This document shows, piece after piece, positions 17,674 through 25,655 of a DNA stretch of 64,000 bases; within the stretch, counting starts at the first letter, position 1; each line of letters starts with the position of its first letter. A program made the position numbers and the translations under genes. The stretch is from Sediminicola sp035798135 (GTDB taxonomy: Bacteria > Bacteroidota > Bacteroidia > Flavobacteriales > Flavobacteriaceae). The notes under the pieces were generated by a model that made no database searches, was not told where the DNA came from, and saw only the letters and a list, made by a program, of their open reading frames with translations. The stretch is taken from positions 62,001-126,000 of the forward strand of contig JAPFBR010000006.1 of assembly GCA_035798135.1 (NCBI GenBank), written 5' to 3'.

Positions 17674-18783
17674 ATGAAAACCATAAAAACAATTTCTTTT
17701 ATCATATTGATCAGCTCCTTGCTTTTTCAATGTCAAACCAAAGCCCAAGACAAGTGGATGTTGGGATTTGAAAAACCAGCACAAAACCCCATTATGCAGG
17801 CTGATTCGAGTTTTGTTTTCAATTGTCCCATGGAGGAGAAACTGGTGCAGTGGCAAAAAGCCGATGTTTTTAATCCTGCAGCCATCGTAAGAAACGATAC
17901 CGTTTTTGTTCTTTTTAGGGCAGAGGATAATCCTGACGCTATTTTAGGGGGCAGAACATCTAGAATTGGTTTGGCATATAGTACTGATGGAATAGCGTTT
18001 ACAAAATATCCCGAACCTGTTCTTTATCCTTCCAAAGATGACAATTTAAAATATGAATTTCCGGGAGGATGCGAAGATCCAAGGATAGTAGAAAAGGAAG
18101 ATGGTACTTATGTAATCCTTTATACTAGCTGGAACACGGATGTAGCTCGACTTTCCAGTGCTACCTCAAAAGATTTAAGAACCTGGACCAAACACGGACC
18201 AGCCTTTGAAGATGCCTATAATGGTAAATTTTTAGACGTTTGGAGCAAATCAGGATCAATCGTTACAGAATTAAAAGATGGTAAAATAATAGCTAAGAAG
18301 GTCAATGGGAAATATTTGATGTATTGGGGGGAGCTCTTTGTAAACTTGGCACAATCGGATAACCTTGTTGATTGGGCACCTATGGTTGATGACCAAGGTG
18401 AGCTTTTAAGAGTCTTTGAACCTACTCTGGGAGAATTTGATAGTCACCTTACCGAGCCTGGTCCTCCTGCCTTATATACCGAGCATGGAATCCTATTGCT
18501 ATACAATGGCAAAAACCTACAGGGGGAAGGAGCAAGCACAAAGGTAGCACCTAGCACCTATTGTGGTGGGCAAGTCTTATTCGACAAGAATGACCCCACC
18601 AAAATGCTCGATCGTTTGGAAACACCTTTTATTTGTCCTGACCTTCCGCATGAGACTTCCGGGCAATATGCCGCTGGAACTACTTTTATAGAAGGATTGG
18701 TCTATTTTAAAGATAAATGGTTCCTGTATTACGGAACAGCGGATTCCATGGTCGGTTTGGCCATTAAAGAGAATCATAACTAG
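17674..18783 (+). CDS. Exported GH130 family glycosidase/phosphorylase
   Basis: A 369-residue five-bladed beta-propeller enzyme of glycoside hydrolase family 130. Motifs: FNPAAIV near residue 49, FRAEDN, the family hallmark FPGGCEDPRI near residue 132 with the catalytic Asp, and YNGKN near 280. GH130 enzymes act on beta-mannosides, either by phosphorolysis (mostly cytoplasmic) or hydrolysis. The N-terminus is a signal peptide (cleavage near TKAQ, residue 25; an LFQC stretch could also be an imperfect lipobox). Export speaks for hydrolysis, as phosphate-dependent forms are normally intracellular. The ATG at 17674 was chosen over the TTG at 17638. A terminator follows. It converges on the isomerase/GMC operon. 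Confidence 0.88.
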   Translation: MKTIKTISFIILISSLLFQCQTKAQDKWMLGFEKPAQNPIMQADSSFVFNCPMEEKLVQWQKADVFNPAAIVRNDTVFVLFRAEDNPDAILGGRTSRIGLAYSTDGIAFTKYPEPVLYPSKDDNLKYEFPGGCEDPRIVEKEDGTYVILYTSWNTDVARLSSATSKDLRTWTKHGPAFEDAYNGKFLDVWSKSGSIVTELKDGKIIAKKVNGKYLMYWGELFVNLAQSDNLVDWAPMVDDQGELLRVFEPTLGEFDSHLTEPGPPALYTEHGILLLYNGKNLQGEGASTKVAPSTYCGGQVLFDKNDPTKMLDRLETPFICPDLPHETSGQYAAGTTFIEGLVYFKDKWFLYYGTADSMVGLAIKENHN

Positions 18784-18805
18784 AACAATAGTGGATTAAA
18801 TAACT

Positions 18806-18831
18806 AAAAGGGCTTCAATTGAAGCCCTTTT
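18806..18831. terminator. Bidirectional terminator
   Basis: Perfect 11-bp stem AAAAGGGCTTC/GAAGCCCTTTT with an AATT loop, between the convergent GH130 and isomerase genes. The A/T ends give a short U-tract on both strands. Confidence 0.85.
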
Positions 18832-18848
18832 ATAGTTCTAAATAATCC

Positions 18849-19685
18849 CTAAAGACTTTTAAGAAATGCTAAACTTCGTGGTATCTGATTCACCACTCGG
18901 GAGGATTCGTCCTCTATAAATAAATAAGGTATCCCCAACTTTTTAGCTGCAGCCACAAGAGCGGCAATATGAACCTCTCCTGTTCCCAAGACCACATTGG
19001 TCTCCTCATTGGAGTGACCTGTATCATCCTTTGGTGTCCCTTTTGCCATATCCTTTAGATGCATCAATATAAATTTCAAGGGATACTTCTTTAGCAGTTG
19101 CAGAGGATCCACACCAGCATGTTGTACCCAATAAACATCCATTTCAAAATTAAAATGAAGAGCATTTTTAGCCATATAATCAAACAAGGTGCCAGTCTTA
19201 TAGGGACGAAATTCGTAACCGTGTGCGTGATATGCCAATTGCAATCCATTTTCTTTCAGCACCTTTCCTGCCCTGTTAAAAACGGATACTGCATTTTTAG
19301 TTTCCTCAATCCCAAACGTATTGCCCGGATGAGGAATCCATGAGCACATGACATAGGTTGCGCCATAGTTTTTCGCTCGCTCAACAATAATTCTGGGGGT
19401 ATCCCTTAATTCTTCAAAAGACGCCCCCACACTTACAACCTTTAGATTGTTTTTGCTCAAGAGATCATTGAATTCATCAACTGGCATTCCATAGGAATCA
19501 CCTCCCTCTAAGGATCGTATTCCCCAGTCGCTGATCATTTTTAAGGTTCCCGGCACATCGGTCTTAAATTGCTCCCTTAAACTATAGAGTTGCAAACCAA
19601 TCTCTTGTGCTTCCAATTGGAAAGAATTGAACAATACAAAAACCAAGAAAACAATCCAAGAACAAAAAGAGATACCCTTTTTCAT
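18849..19685 (-). CDS. Exported sugar phosphate isomerase/epimerase-like TIM barrel
   Basis: A 278-residue xylose-isomerase-like TIM barrel (PF01261) with a signal peptide (cleavage near LEAQ, residue 27). Expected metal ligands are visible: Glu and Asp in NFEMDVYW, His in LMHLKDM, and a late Glu in LFIEDES. Cytoplasmic relatives are sugar or inositol isomerases/epimerases; exported ones in Bacteroidota are often linked to oxidised sugars. It is the last gene of an operon with the GMC oxidoreductase and subunit 3 (22 bp gap). I infer that it acts on the 3-keto sugar or glycoside product of those genes, by epimerisation, lyase or hydrolysis. The exact reaction is unknown. Confidence 0.8.
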   Translation of the reverse strand: MKKGISFCSWIVFLVFVLFNSFQLEAQEIGLQLYSLREQFKTDVPGTLKMISDWGIRSLEGGDSYGMPVDEFNDLLSKNNLKVVSVGASFEELRDTPRIIVERAKNYGATYVMCSWIPHPGNTFGIEETKNAVSVFNRAGKVLKENGLQLAYHAHGYEFRPYKTGTLFDYMAKNALHFNFEMDVYWVQHAGVDPLQLLKKYPLKFILMHLKDMAKGTPKDDTGHSNEETNVVLGTGEVHIAALVAAAKKLGIPYLFIEDESSRVVNQIPRSLAFLKSL

Positions 19686-19707
19686 GATTAAGTTGGTTTA
19701 CAAAACC

Positions 19708-20421
19708 CTAGGTCAACAAGTTTCCATTCTCATCCCATTCCGCAATATCTCCTCTTTTACTTTGATCCACGCATTTGGCCAACCAAGCTTCGTCATAAGC
19801 AACCCCATGTTGTTCAAGGACATCAGCAGGTACCCCATCCCAAACATTGGGCATATTCCCTTTATAGCCCAGATCTTCTATCCCCATTTTTGAAGTATAA
19901 TATCCCGTTAGACTTAAATTTCGCATCAATGAGAAAAATTGTATTTCTAAAGGCTGTTCCTCATTAGGAATAGTAACATCGGGGTAGGCCATAGTATCTA
20001 GAATCTGTTTCTGTTGCTCTGGCGTGGAGGCTATAAATTCTGTATTGAATTCTGTATTGCATTTATGGTCCAACCACATCAGTCCTCCCCTAAGCGGAAT
20101 TTGGAATGGGGGATAATCCTTGCTCATAAATTCAATGAAATCGGGTGCACCTGCATCTGTAGCGCTGCCAAACTTATCGTTTGCAGGTAATATCAAAGCA
20201 CAGAGTACTTTTATAGTTTCCATTTCATGCTCATTTAAAAACTCTTCCGCGTTCAATTCGTCAATAAGTTCCTTTTCTTCGGGTGTCCTCCCAAAATATT
20301 TTTCAGCAGATTGGGCAATAACAGCTTCTTCTTCAGTACCTGGTTGACAGCCGACAAATGCCAATCCACCGGCGGCAACAGAACCCAATATGATCGATTT
20401 TATACTTTTTCTCCTATCCAT
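19708..20421 (-). CDS. Gluconate 2-dehydrogenase subunit 3 family protein
   Basis: A 237-residue protein of PF13618, the small subunit of FAD-dependent sugar/gluconate dehydrogenases. The N-terminus MDRRKSIKSIILG followed by a hydrophobic Ala/Gly stretch is twin-arginine-like, and the FVGC that ends it could be a lipobox (C25). In characterised complexes the small subunit carries the Tat signal and takes the folded FAD subunit across the membrane. That fits here, because the neighbouring GMC protein has no signal peptide. It is separated from the GMC gene by only 4 bp, so the two are surely translated from one mRNA. No cytochrome c subunit is present in the window. Confidence 0.88.
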   Translation of the reverse strand: MDRRKSIKSIILGSVAAGGLAFVGCQPGTEEEAVIAQSAEKYFGRTPEEKELIDELNAEEFLNEHEMETIKVLCALILPANDKFGSATDAGAPDFIEFMSKDYPPFQIPLRGGLMWLDHKCNTEFNTEFIASTPEQQKQILDTMAYPDVTIPNEEQPLEIQFFSLMRNLSLTGYYTSKMGIEDLGYKGNMPNVWDGVPADVLEQHGVAYDEAWLAKCVDQSKRGDIAEWDENGNLLT

Positions 20422-20425
20422 AACC

Positions 20426-22144
20426 TTAGATGTTTTGCTTTTTCAATTGTTCTACAATAAAGTCTGATGTTCGCCATGATAGGGCCAAAATGGTCCAAGT
20501 GGGGTTTTTATCCGCCTGGGAAACAAAAGGTCCCCCATCCACTATAAAGACATTATCCGCATCGTGCAATTGTTGAAACTTGTTCACAACTGATGATTTT
20601 GGGTCATTGCCCATCCGGGTAGTTCCTACCTCATGTATAATTCTACCAGGAGTCAATAAGCCGTAGTCATCTTCTTTTGATGGCCTGGGTTGTAATGGTT
20701 CAGCGCCCATATTGTGGAACAATTCCTCAAAAGTTTCGTTCATATGTTTGGTCTGCTTTCGTTCATAATCGGTCCAATTATAGTGAAATCGAAGCACTGG
20801 GATACCAAACTCATCAACCGTGGTGGGATCTATCTCACAGTAATTATCCTTCATGGGTATGGATTCACCCCTGCCGCCGAATCCTACCACAGATCCGTAA
20901 TATTTTTGGACATCCTCACGAAGACTATTTCCATATCCTCCTACATTCTGATTAAAAAAGCGATTAAAATCGTTTGGATTAAAACCAAAACCATAACTGG
21001 GCATCCCCATACCGCCCCAGACTTCTATATGGTATCCACGTGGAAAGTCGAGTTTTTTATTGTCCAGCCACCAAGGCGTATACACATGCATTCCACCAAC
21101 CCCATCCTCATTGTATTTTTTACGGTTCATGAGTCCGGGAACAAAGGCAGATCGACTTGCGCCAGTGGAATCGTGAAGATATCTCCCAACAGTATCCCCG
21201 CTGTTGCCCAAGCCATTGGGATGTTGCTTGCTTTTGGAATTTAAAAGGATTCTAGCACTACTGCATGCAGAAGCGGCCAATACCACAATTTTCCCCTTTA
21301 ACCTGTATTCCTTTCGGTCTTCTTTGTTGACATAGGAAACCCCTGTTGCCCTACCCTCTGCATTAGTGGTTACTTCACGCACCATACAATTTACAAACAA
21401 GTCAATTTGTCCGCCATTCTTTTGAGCTGGAAAAATTAAACAGGTCCCCGCAGAAAAATCGGCATACACAGAACAACCTCTAGAACATTGTCCACAATAA
21501 AAGCATACCCCTCTATCCTTATTAATTTTTTTTGTGAGCATGGACATCCTTGATGGAATCACAGGAATATTCGATTTTTTGGCCCCATTGATATAAAACA
21601 ATTCGTGCAACCTGGGTTTTGGAGCTGGCAGAAAAAAACCATCAGGTTCATTGGGAATATTCTCTATGCTACCAAAAACACCTATCAACTTATCTACCTT
21701 ATCATAATAAGGTTTCACATCTTCATACCCTATAGGCCAATCATCCCCTAAGCCATCGTAACTTTTATGTTTAAAATCCCGTTCTCCAAAACGTAGGGAT
21801 ATTCTTCCCCAGTGGTTGGTTCGACCTCCCAACATCTGGGATCGGAACCAATCAAATTTTGTTCCATTCTTATGTGTATAGGGCTCCCCTTCTATCTCCC
21901 ATCCACCATAGGCACTGTCAAATTCTCCGAAAGGCCTTACGGTATTAGCACCCCTTCGTGGAGATTCATAGGGCCATTTTAATTGGGTCTGTTGTTCTGG
22001 GGCAGCAGGATCAAAATAAGGCCCGGCTTCCACTACGGCCACTTTTAGTCCGGCTTCTGACAAGACTTTTGTAGCCATACCGCCCCCTGCACCAGAGCCT
22101 ACAATGATTACATCATATACGGTGGATGATTCTATTATTTGCAT
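20426..22144 (-). CDS. GMC-type FAD oxidoreductase (sugar/glycoside dehydrogenase large subunit)
   Basis: A 572-residue GMC oxidoreductase. The FAD-binding motif DVIIVGSGAGGGMA is at residues 11-24; the second GMC-like region LGGRTNHWGR is at 105-114; the catalytic His lies in IIHEVGTTRMG and the C-terminal FAD segment in IVDGGPF...NPTWTI. Between the FAD and substrate domains is a cysteine cluster CxxCxxCxxxC (C214, C217, C220, C224), like the region that holds the [3Fe-4S] cluster of bacterial FAD glucose dehydrogenases. No signal peptide: it probably crosses by the Tat route with subunit 3. It likely oxidises a sugar or glycoside at a ring carbon (C1 or C3) in the periplasm, passing electrons to a cytochrome encoded elsewhere. 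First gene of its operon, divergent from susC. Confidence 0.9.
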   Translation of the reverse strand: MQIIESSTVYDVIIVGSGAGGGMATKVLSEAGLKVAVVEAGPYFDPAAPEQQTQLKWPYESPRRGANTVRPFGEFDSAYGGWEIEGEPYTHKNGTKFDWFRSQMLGGRTNHWGRISLRFGERDFKHKSYDGLGDDWPIGYEDVKPYYDKVDKLIGVFGSIENIPNEPDGFFLPAPKPRLHELFYINGAKKSNIPVIPSRMSMLTKKINKDRGVCFYCGQCSRGCSVYADFSAGTCLIFPAQKNGGQIDLFVNCMVREVTTNAEGRATGVSYVNKEDRKEYRLKGKIVVLAASACSSARILLNSKSKQHPNGLGNSGDTVGRYLHDSTGASRSAFVPGLMNRKKYNEDGVGGMHVYTPWWLDNKKLDFPRGYHIEVWGGMGMPSYGFGFNPNDFNRFFNQNVGGYGNSLREDVQKYYGSVVGFGGRGESIPMKDNYCEIDPTTVDEFGIPVLRFHYNWTDYERKQTKHMNETFEELFHNMGAEPLQPRPSKEDDYGLLTPGRIIHEVGTTRMGNDPKSSVVNKFQQLHDADNVFIVDGGPFVSQADKNPTWTILALSWRTSDFIVEQLKKQNI

Positions 22145-22582
22145 GTTTAGAATTTAGATTGTTGAACAAGTTATATAAAAATATCTTTTCATTTTAATGA
22201 AAGTACATTCATTAAAATTAGGTATTATTCCAATTAAGTGATTTTCAATATTCATATGATTCGACTTGAACTATCCTTTCTATGATTATTAAAACAAAGA
22301 AAAATTCAATTTACAAGGACCTATAATTATGTTTCCTACTGAATCTCATATGACCATAAAATTAAATCTCTAATCATTGGGTTTGCCTTTAATAAGGTAT
22401 AAGAAAATGCCTTTAATTTTTAATTGCGATGACTAAAATATAATTTTCATTATAAAAATACTGCCATTTGTTACATTTTAAATGCGCAAACGTTGTAGTG
22501 TTAATTAACAGTTCTGTTTTGTCATATTAACAAAATATTTGCTTACATTTCGATTAATATCTACAACCTAAACTATTTTTTT
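22145..22582. other. Divergent regulatory region between GMC operon and susC
   Basis: About 440 AT-rich bases without an ORF. It should hold promoters for both sides. For susC a candidate lies at 22519-22551. A 7-bp inverted repeat GTTGTAG (22492-22498)/CTACAAC (22561-22567) brackets that promoter. No clear TAnnTTTG was found for the GMC side. Confidence 0.5.
22519..22551 (+). promoter_or_regulatory. Candidate promoter of the first susC
   Basis: TTG at 22519-22521, a 22-base spacer and TACATTTC at 22544-22551 (one mismatch to TAnnTTTG). Transcription would start near 22558, about 25 bases before the ATG. Confidence 0.4.
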
Positions 22583-25500
22583 ATGAAAATCACATCACTA
22601 AAAAGCTTTTTGATGTTCGGAGCATTTTTATGTTTTGCACTGACTAAAGCACAGACCGTATCAGGTACGGTCTCAGATGCCGACGGCGCACCATTACCGG
22701 GTGCGAACGTATTGGTGAAGGGAACCACTAATGGAACCCAAACAGATTTTGATGGTAATTTCTCCATTAACGCCGATAGCAATGCCACTCTGGTATTTAG
22801 CTATATTGGCTTTATGAAACAGGAGGTTGCCATAGATGGTCGCACAACGATAAGTGTGTCTATGGCAGAAGATTCCAATCTTCTTACGGAAGTTGTGGTA
22901 ACGGGATATAGCACCCAGACAAGGGGAGATATTACCGGCGCAGTTTCTTCTGTGGATATGTCCGAAGCAACCAAAGCCCCAATTGTCAATGCTGCTGAGG
23001 CATTGGAAGGAAGGGTAACAGGTGTTACGGTAACCAATAGTGGTGCTCCAGGAGGTGCTCCAAAGATTACTATCCGTGGCTTTGGAACTAGTAATAACAC
23101 CAATCCTTTATATATTATAGATGGGGTACAAACAGACAATGCTTCTGTATTGAACAGTATCAACCCTAACGATATTGATCAAATGAACGTACTGAAAGAT
23201 GCAGCTGCGGCCATCTATGGTGCAAGAGCCTCTAATGGTGTAGTTATTATCACCACAAAAAGTGGCGGTTATAATATGGACAAGGCTAAAATTTCTTTTG
23301 ATTTTTATACCGGGTTTTCAGAAGCAACCAATCTGCCAGACCTGTTGAACACACAACAACATGGGGAGATGATTTTCCAAAGTTTGGCAAATGATGGATC
23401 TCCACTTTCACATCCACAATATGGATCAGGTGCAAGTCCAGTTGTCCCTACGTCACTAAATGGGTATACTAGGGTTGTTTCCTATGATCCAATTGTACGC
23501 GGACCTGCTTCTGCTACTATAACCCCTGGTGGTACCAATTGGTTGGATGCTATTACACAAAATGCGCTATTACAAAGTGCTTCTGTGTCCTTATCAAATG
23601 GAACCGAAACCGGTAAATATTATATGTCTGCCAATTACCTTAATAGGGAGGGGATTCAGATAAACACCGGATTTGAACAAGCAACGACTAAATTGAATTC
23701 TGAATTCAAAATTGGAGATAAAGTAAGGATAGGTGAACATTTGACCACTTCCTTTTCCAATACTAAAAGTGGTGTAGGCGAAGCACTTGAGAATGGTATT
23801 AGAAGTAGCCCATTAATTCCTCTTTTTGATGATGAAGGTCGGTTTGCCGGGACAGGTGCCCAAGGTACTGGAAACGCAAGAAGTCCACTTGCCCAATTAG
23901 AACGTAGTAATGACAATTACAATAAGTTGTTCCGAGTATTCGGTGATATTTATCTTTCTGCTGAATTAATCGACGGTCTTACCTTTAAAACAACTATAGG
24001 TGGTAATTTGGAAAATTTCCGTAGTAGAAGTTTCCAAGCCTTGGATCCCGAGCATGGAGAGCCACTTGGAACCAATACACTTGCCGAACAGAATATTGAC
24101 AATTACAATTGGACTTGGTCCAATACGCTTAATTACAGCACTACCTTCGGCGCGCATAACTTAAATGTACTTGCAGGGATTGAAGCAGTGGAGGATGGCA
24201 GTAAAGGCAAGGGGGTAAGTAGAACTGGGTTTTTGTTCGAAACACCAGATTTTTATCTCTTACAAAATGGATCGGGCACACCGAATATAGATTATGCCTA
24301 TGATGGTGCCACCTCTTTATTTTCGATATTTGGAACGGCAAATTATTCGTTTCAAGGAAAGTATTTTGCCACGGCAACAGTTCGTCGGGATGAATCCTCA
24401 CGATTCCAGGGAGATAATAAGAGTGATGTCTTTCCTTCATTTAGTGCAGGTTGGCTGTTGAGCCAAGAAGACTTTTTTCCATTGGGAAGTATAGTGAGTA
24501 GATTAAAATTAAAAGGATCCTGGGGACAGTTGGGTAACCAAACCTTACCGGCTTCCAATCCTACTATAAATATTTCCAACCTTAATGAAGGTTTGGCTAA
24601 CTATGCTTTTGATGGGAGCAATATTTCAACTGGTGCAATTTTAAGTCAAGTTGGAAACCCTGATTTAAAATGGGAAACAAGTGTTGCTACCAATTTTGGT
24701 GCTGATTTGGGCCTATTGAGCAACACCCTTAATATTTCTCTTGATATCTTTAATATTAAGACAGAAGACTTGATAACCAGAGATAATAGTTTAATCAGCA
24801 GTACAGCAATTGATGCTCAGGCTCCCTTGGTAAACCTTGGTAGTGTTCAGAATACTGGTTTTGATCTAAGTGTAGCTTATAATAATGAAACGTCCTCTGG
24901 TTGGTCTTATGGAATACAGGCCAATATCTCTAAATACAAAAACGAGGTAACAGATTTGATCAGTGATTTTCAAGTTGGGAGAACAGATTTAAGGGGTGGT
25001 GCAGTAACAAGGACCGAAGTTGGAAGACCAATTTCTTCATTCTATGGTCGTGTTGTTGACGGATTTGACGCAAATGGAAGATTTGCCTATAAGGATATCA
25101 ATAATGATGGAACAATAAATGACGATGACAGAACCTATATAGGATCACCACATCCAGATTTCACTTATGGATTAAATCTTTCAACGGCCTATAAAGGAAT
25201 AGATATATCCTTATTTTTTACGGGATCTCAAGGCAACGATTTGTATAACTACAATAAAATCTATACTGATTTCCCTACATTCTTTGATGGCAACAGAAGT
25301 GTACGTGTACTTGATTCTTGGACTCCATCCAATACCAATGCCACTTTACCTGCATTGAGTTCTGCAATCACTAATAGTGAGACCAATTCCAACTCTTATT
25401 TTGTTGAAGATGGATCTTACTTAAGGCTTAAAAACCTTCAAATTGGATATAGCTTACCATCTGATATTGTTGATAAACTGGGTATGGATTCCTTTCGATT

Positions 25501-25651
25501 ATATGTACAAGGAACCAATTTATTTACCGTTTCGGGATATGACGGTTTTGATCCAGAGATCATTTCAAATGATAACCTATCTTTAGGTGTCGATTTCCAA
25601 GTTTATCCACCATCAAGAATAGTGTCCATTGGGGCTAACGTTAAATTATAA
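22583..25651 (+). CDS. SusC/RagA family TonB-linked outer membrane protein
   Basis: A 1022-residue outer-membrane importer. A signal peptide (cleavage near TKAQ, residue 24) leads into a carboxypeptidase-regulatory-like domain (VSGTVSDADGAPLPGANV, to about residue 105), a plug domain with the SusC signature DAAAAIYGARASNGVVIITT (near residue 208), and a 22-strand TonB-dependent barrel ending in an aromatic-rich C-terminus. There is no N-terminal STN extension, so signalling to an ECF anti-sigma factor is not expected. It pairs with the SusD lipoprotein that follows by 4 bp. The size and clade are typical of importers for oligosaccharides, but the ligand cannot be read from sequence. It is divergent from the GMC operon, suggesting a shared substrate. 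Confidence 0.96.
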   Translation: MKITSLKSFLMFGAFLCFALTKAQTVSGTVSDADGAPLPGANVLVKGTTNGTQTDFDGNFSINADSNATLVFSYIGFMKQEVAIDGRTTISVSMAEDSNLLTEVVVTGYSTQTRGDITGAVSSVDMSEATKAPIVNAAEALEGRVTGVTVTNSGAPGGAPKITIRGFGTSNNTNPLYIIDGVQTDNASVLNSINPNDIDQMNVLKDAAAAIYGARASNGVVIITTKSGGYNMDKAKISFDFYTGFSEATNLPDLLNTQQHGEMIFQSLANDGSPLSHPQYGSGASPVVPTSLNGYTRVVSYDPIVRGPASATITPGGTNWLDAITQNALLQSASVSLSNGTETGKYYMSANYLNREGIQINTGFEQATTKLNSEFKIGDKVRIGEHLTTSFSNTKSGVGEALENGIRSSPLIPLFDDEGRFAGTGAQGTGNARSPLAQLERSNDNYNKLFRVFGDIYLSAELIDGLTFKTTIGGNLENFRSRSFQALDPEHGEPLGTNTLAEQNIDNYNWTWSNTLNYSTTFGAHNLNVLAGIEAVEDGSKGKGVSRTGFLFETPDFYLLQNGSGTPNIDYAYDGATSLFSIFGTANYSFQGKYFATATVRRDESSRFQGDNKSDVFPSFSAGWLLSQEDFFPLGSIVSRLKLKGSWGQLGNQTLPASNPTINISNLNEGLANYAFDGSNISTGAILSQVGNPDLKWETSVATNFGADLGLLSNTLNISLDIFNIKTEDLITRDNSLISSTAIDAQAPLVNLGSVQNTGFDLSVAYNNETSSGWSYGIQANISKYKNEVTDLISDFQVGRTDLRGGAVTRTEVGRPISSFYGRVVDGFDANGRFAYKDINNDGTINDDDRTYIGSPHPDFTYGLNLSTAYKGIDISLFFTGSQGNDLYNYNKIYTDFPTFFDGNRSVRVLDSWTPSNTNATLPALSSAITNSETNSNSYFVEDGSYLRLKNLQIGYSLPSDIVDKLGMDSFRLYVQGTNLFTVSGYDGFDPEIISNDNLSLGVDFQVYPPSRIVSIGANVKL

Positions 25652-25655
25652 AAAT

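Noticed and set aside
20714..21244. 176-residue ORF antisense to the GMC oxidoreductase
   Set aside because: The minus strand carries conserved FAD, cysteine and catalytic motifs in the same bases; the shadow frame has no recognisable domain.
22492..22567. 7-bp inverted repeat GTTGTAG/CTACAAC around the first susC promoter as a shared operator with the large PUL
   Set aside because: It shares only TGTAGTG with the 53921 repeats, lacks the 11-bp pairing, and a 7-bp match in 440 bases can occur by chance.
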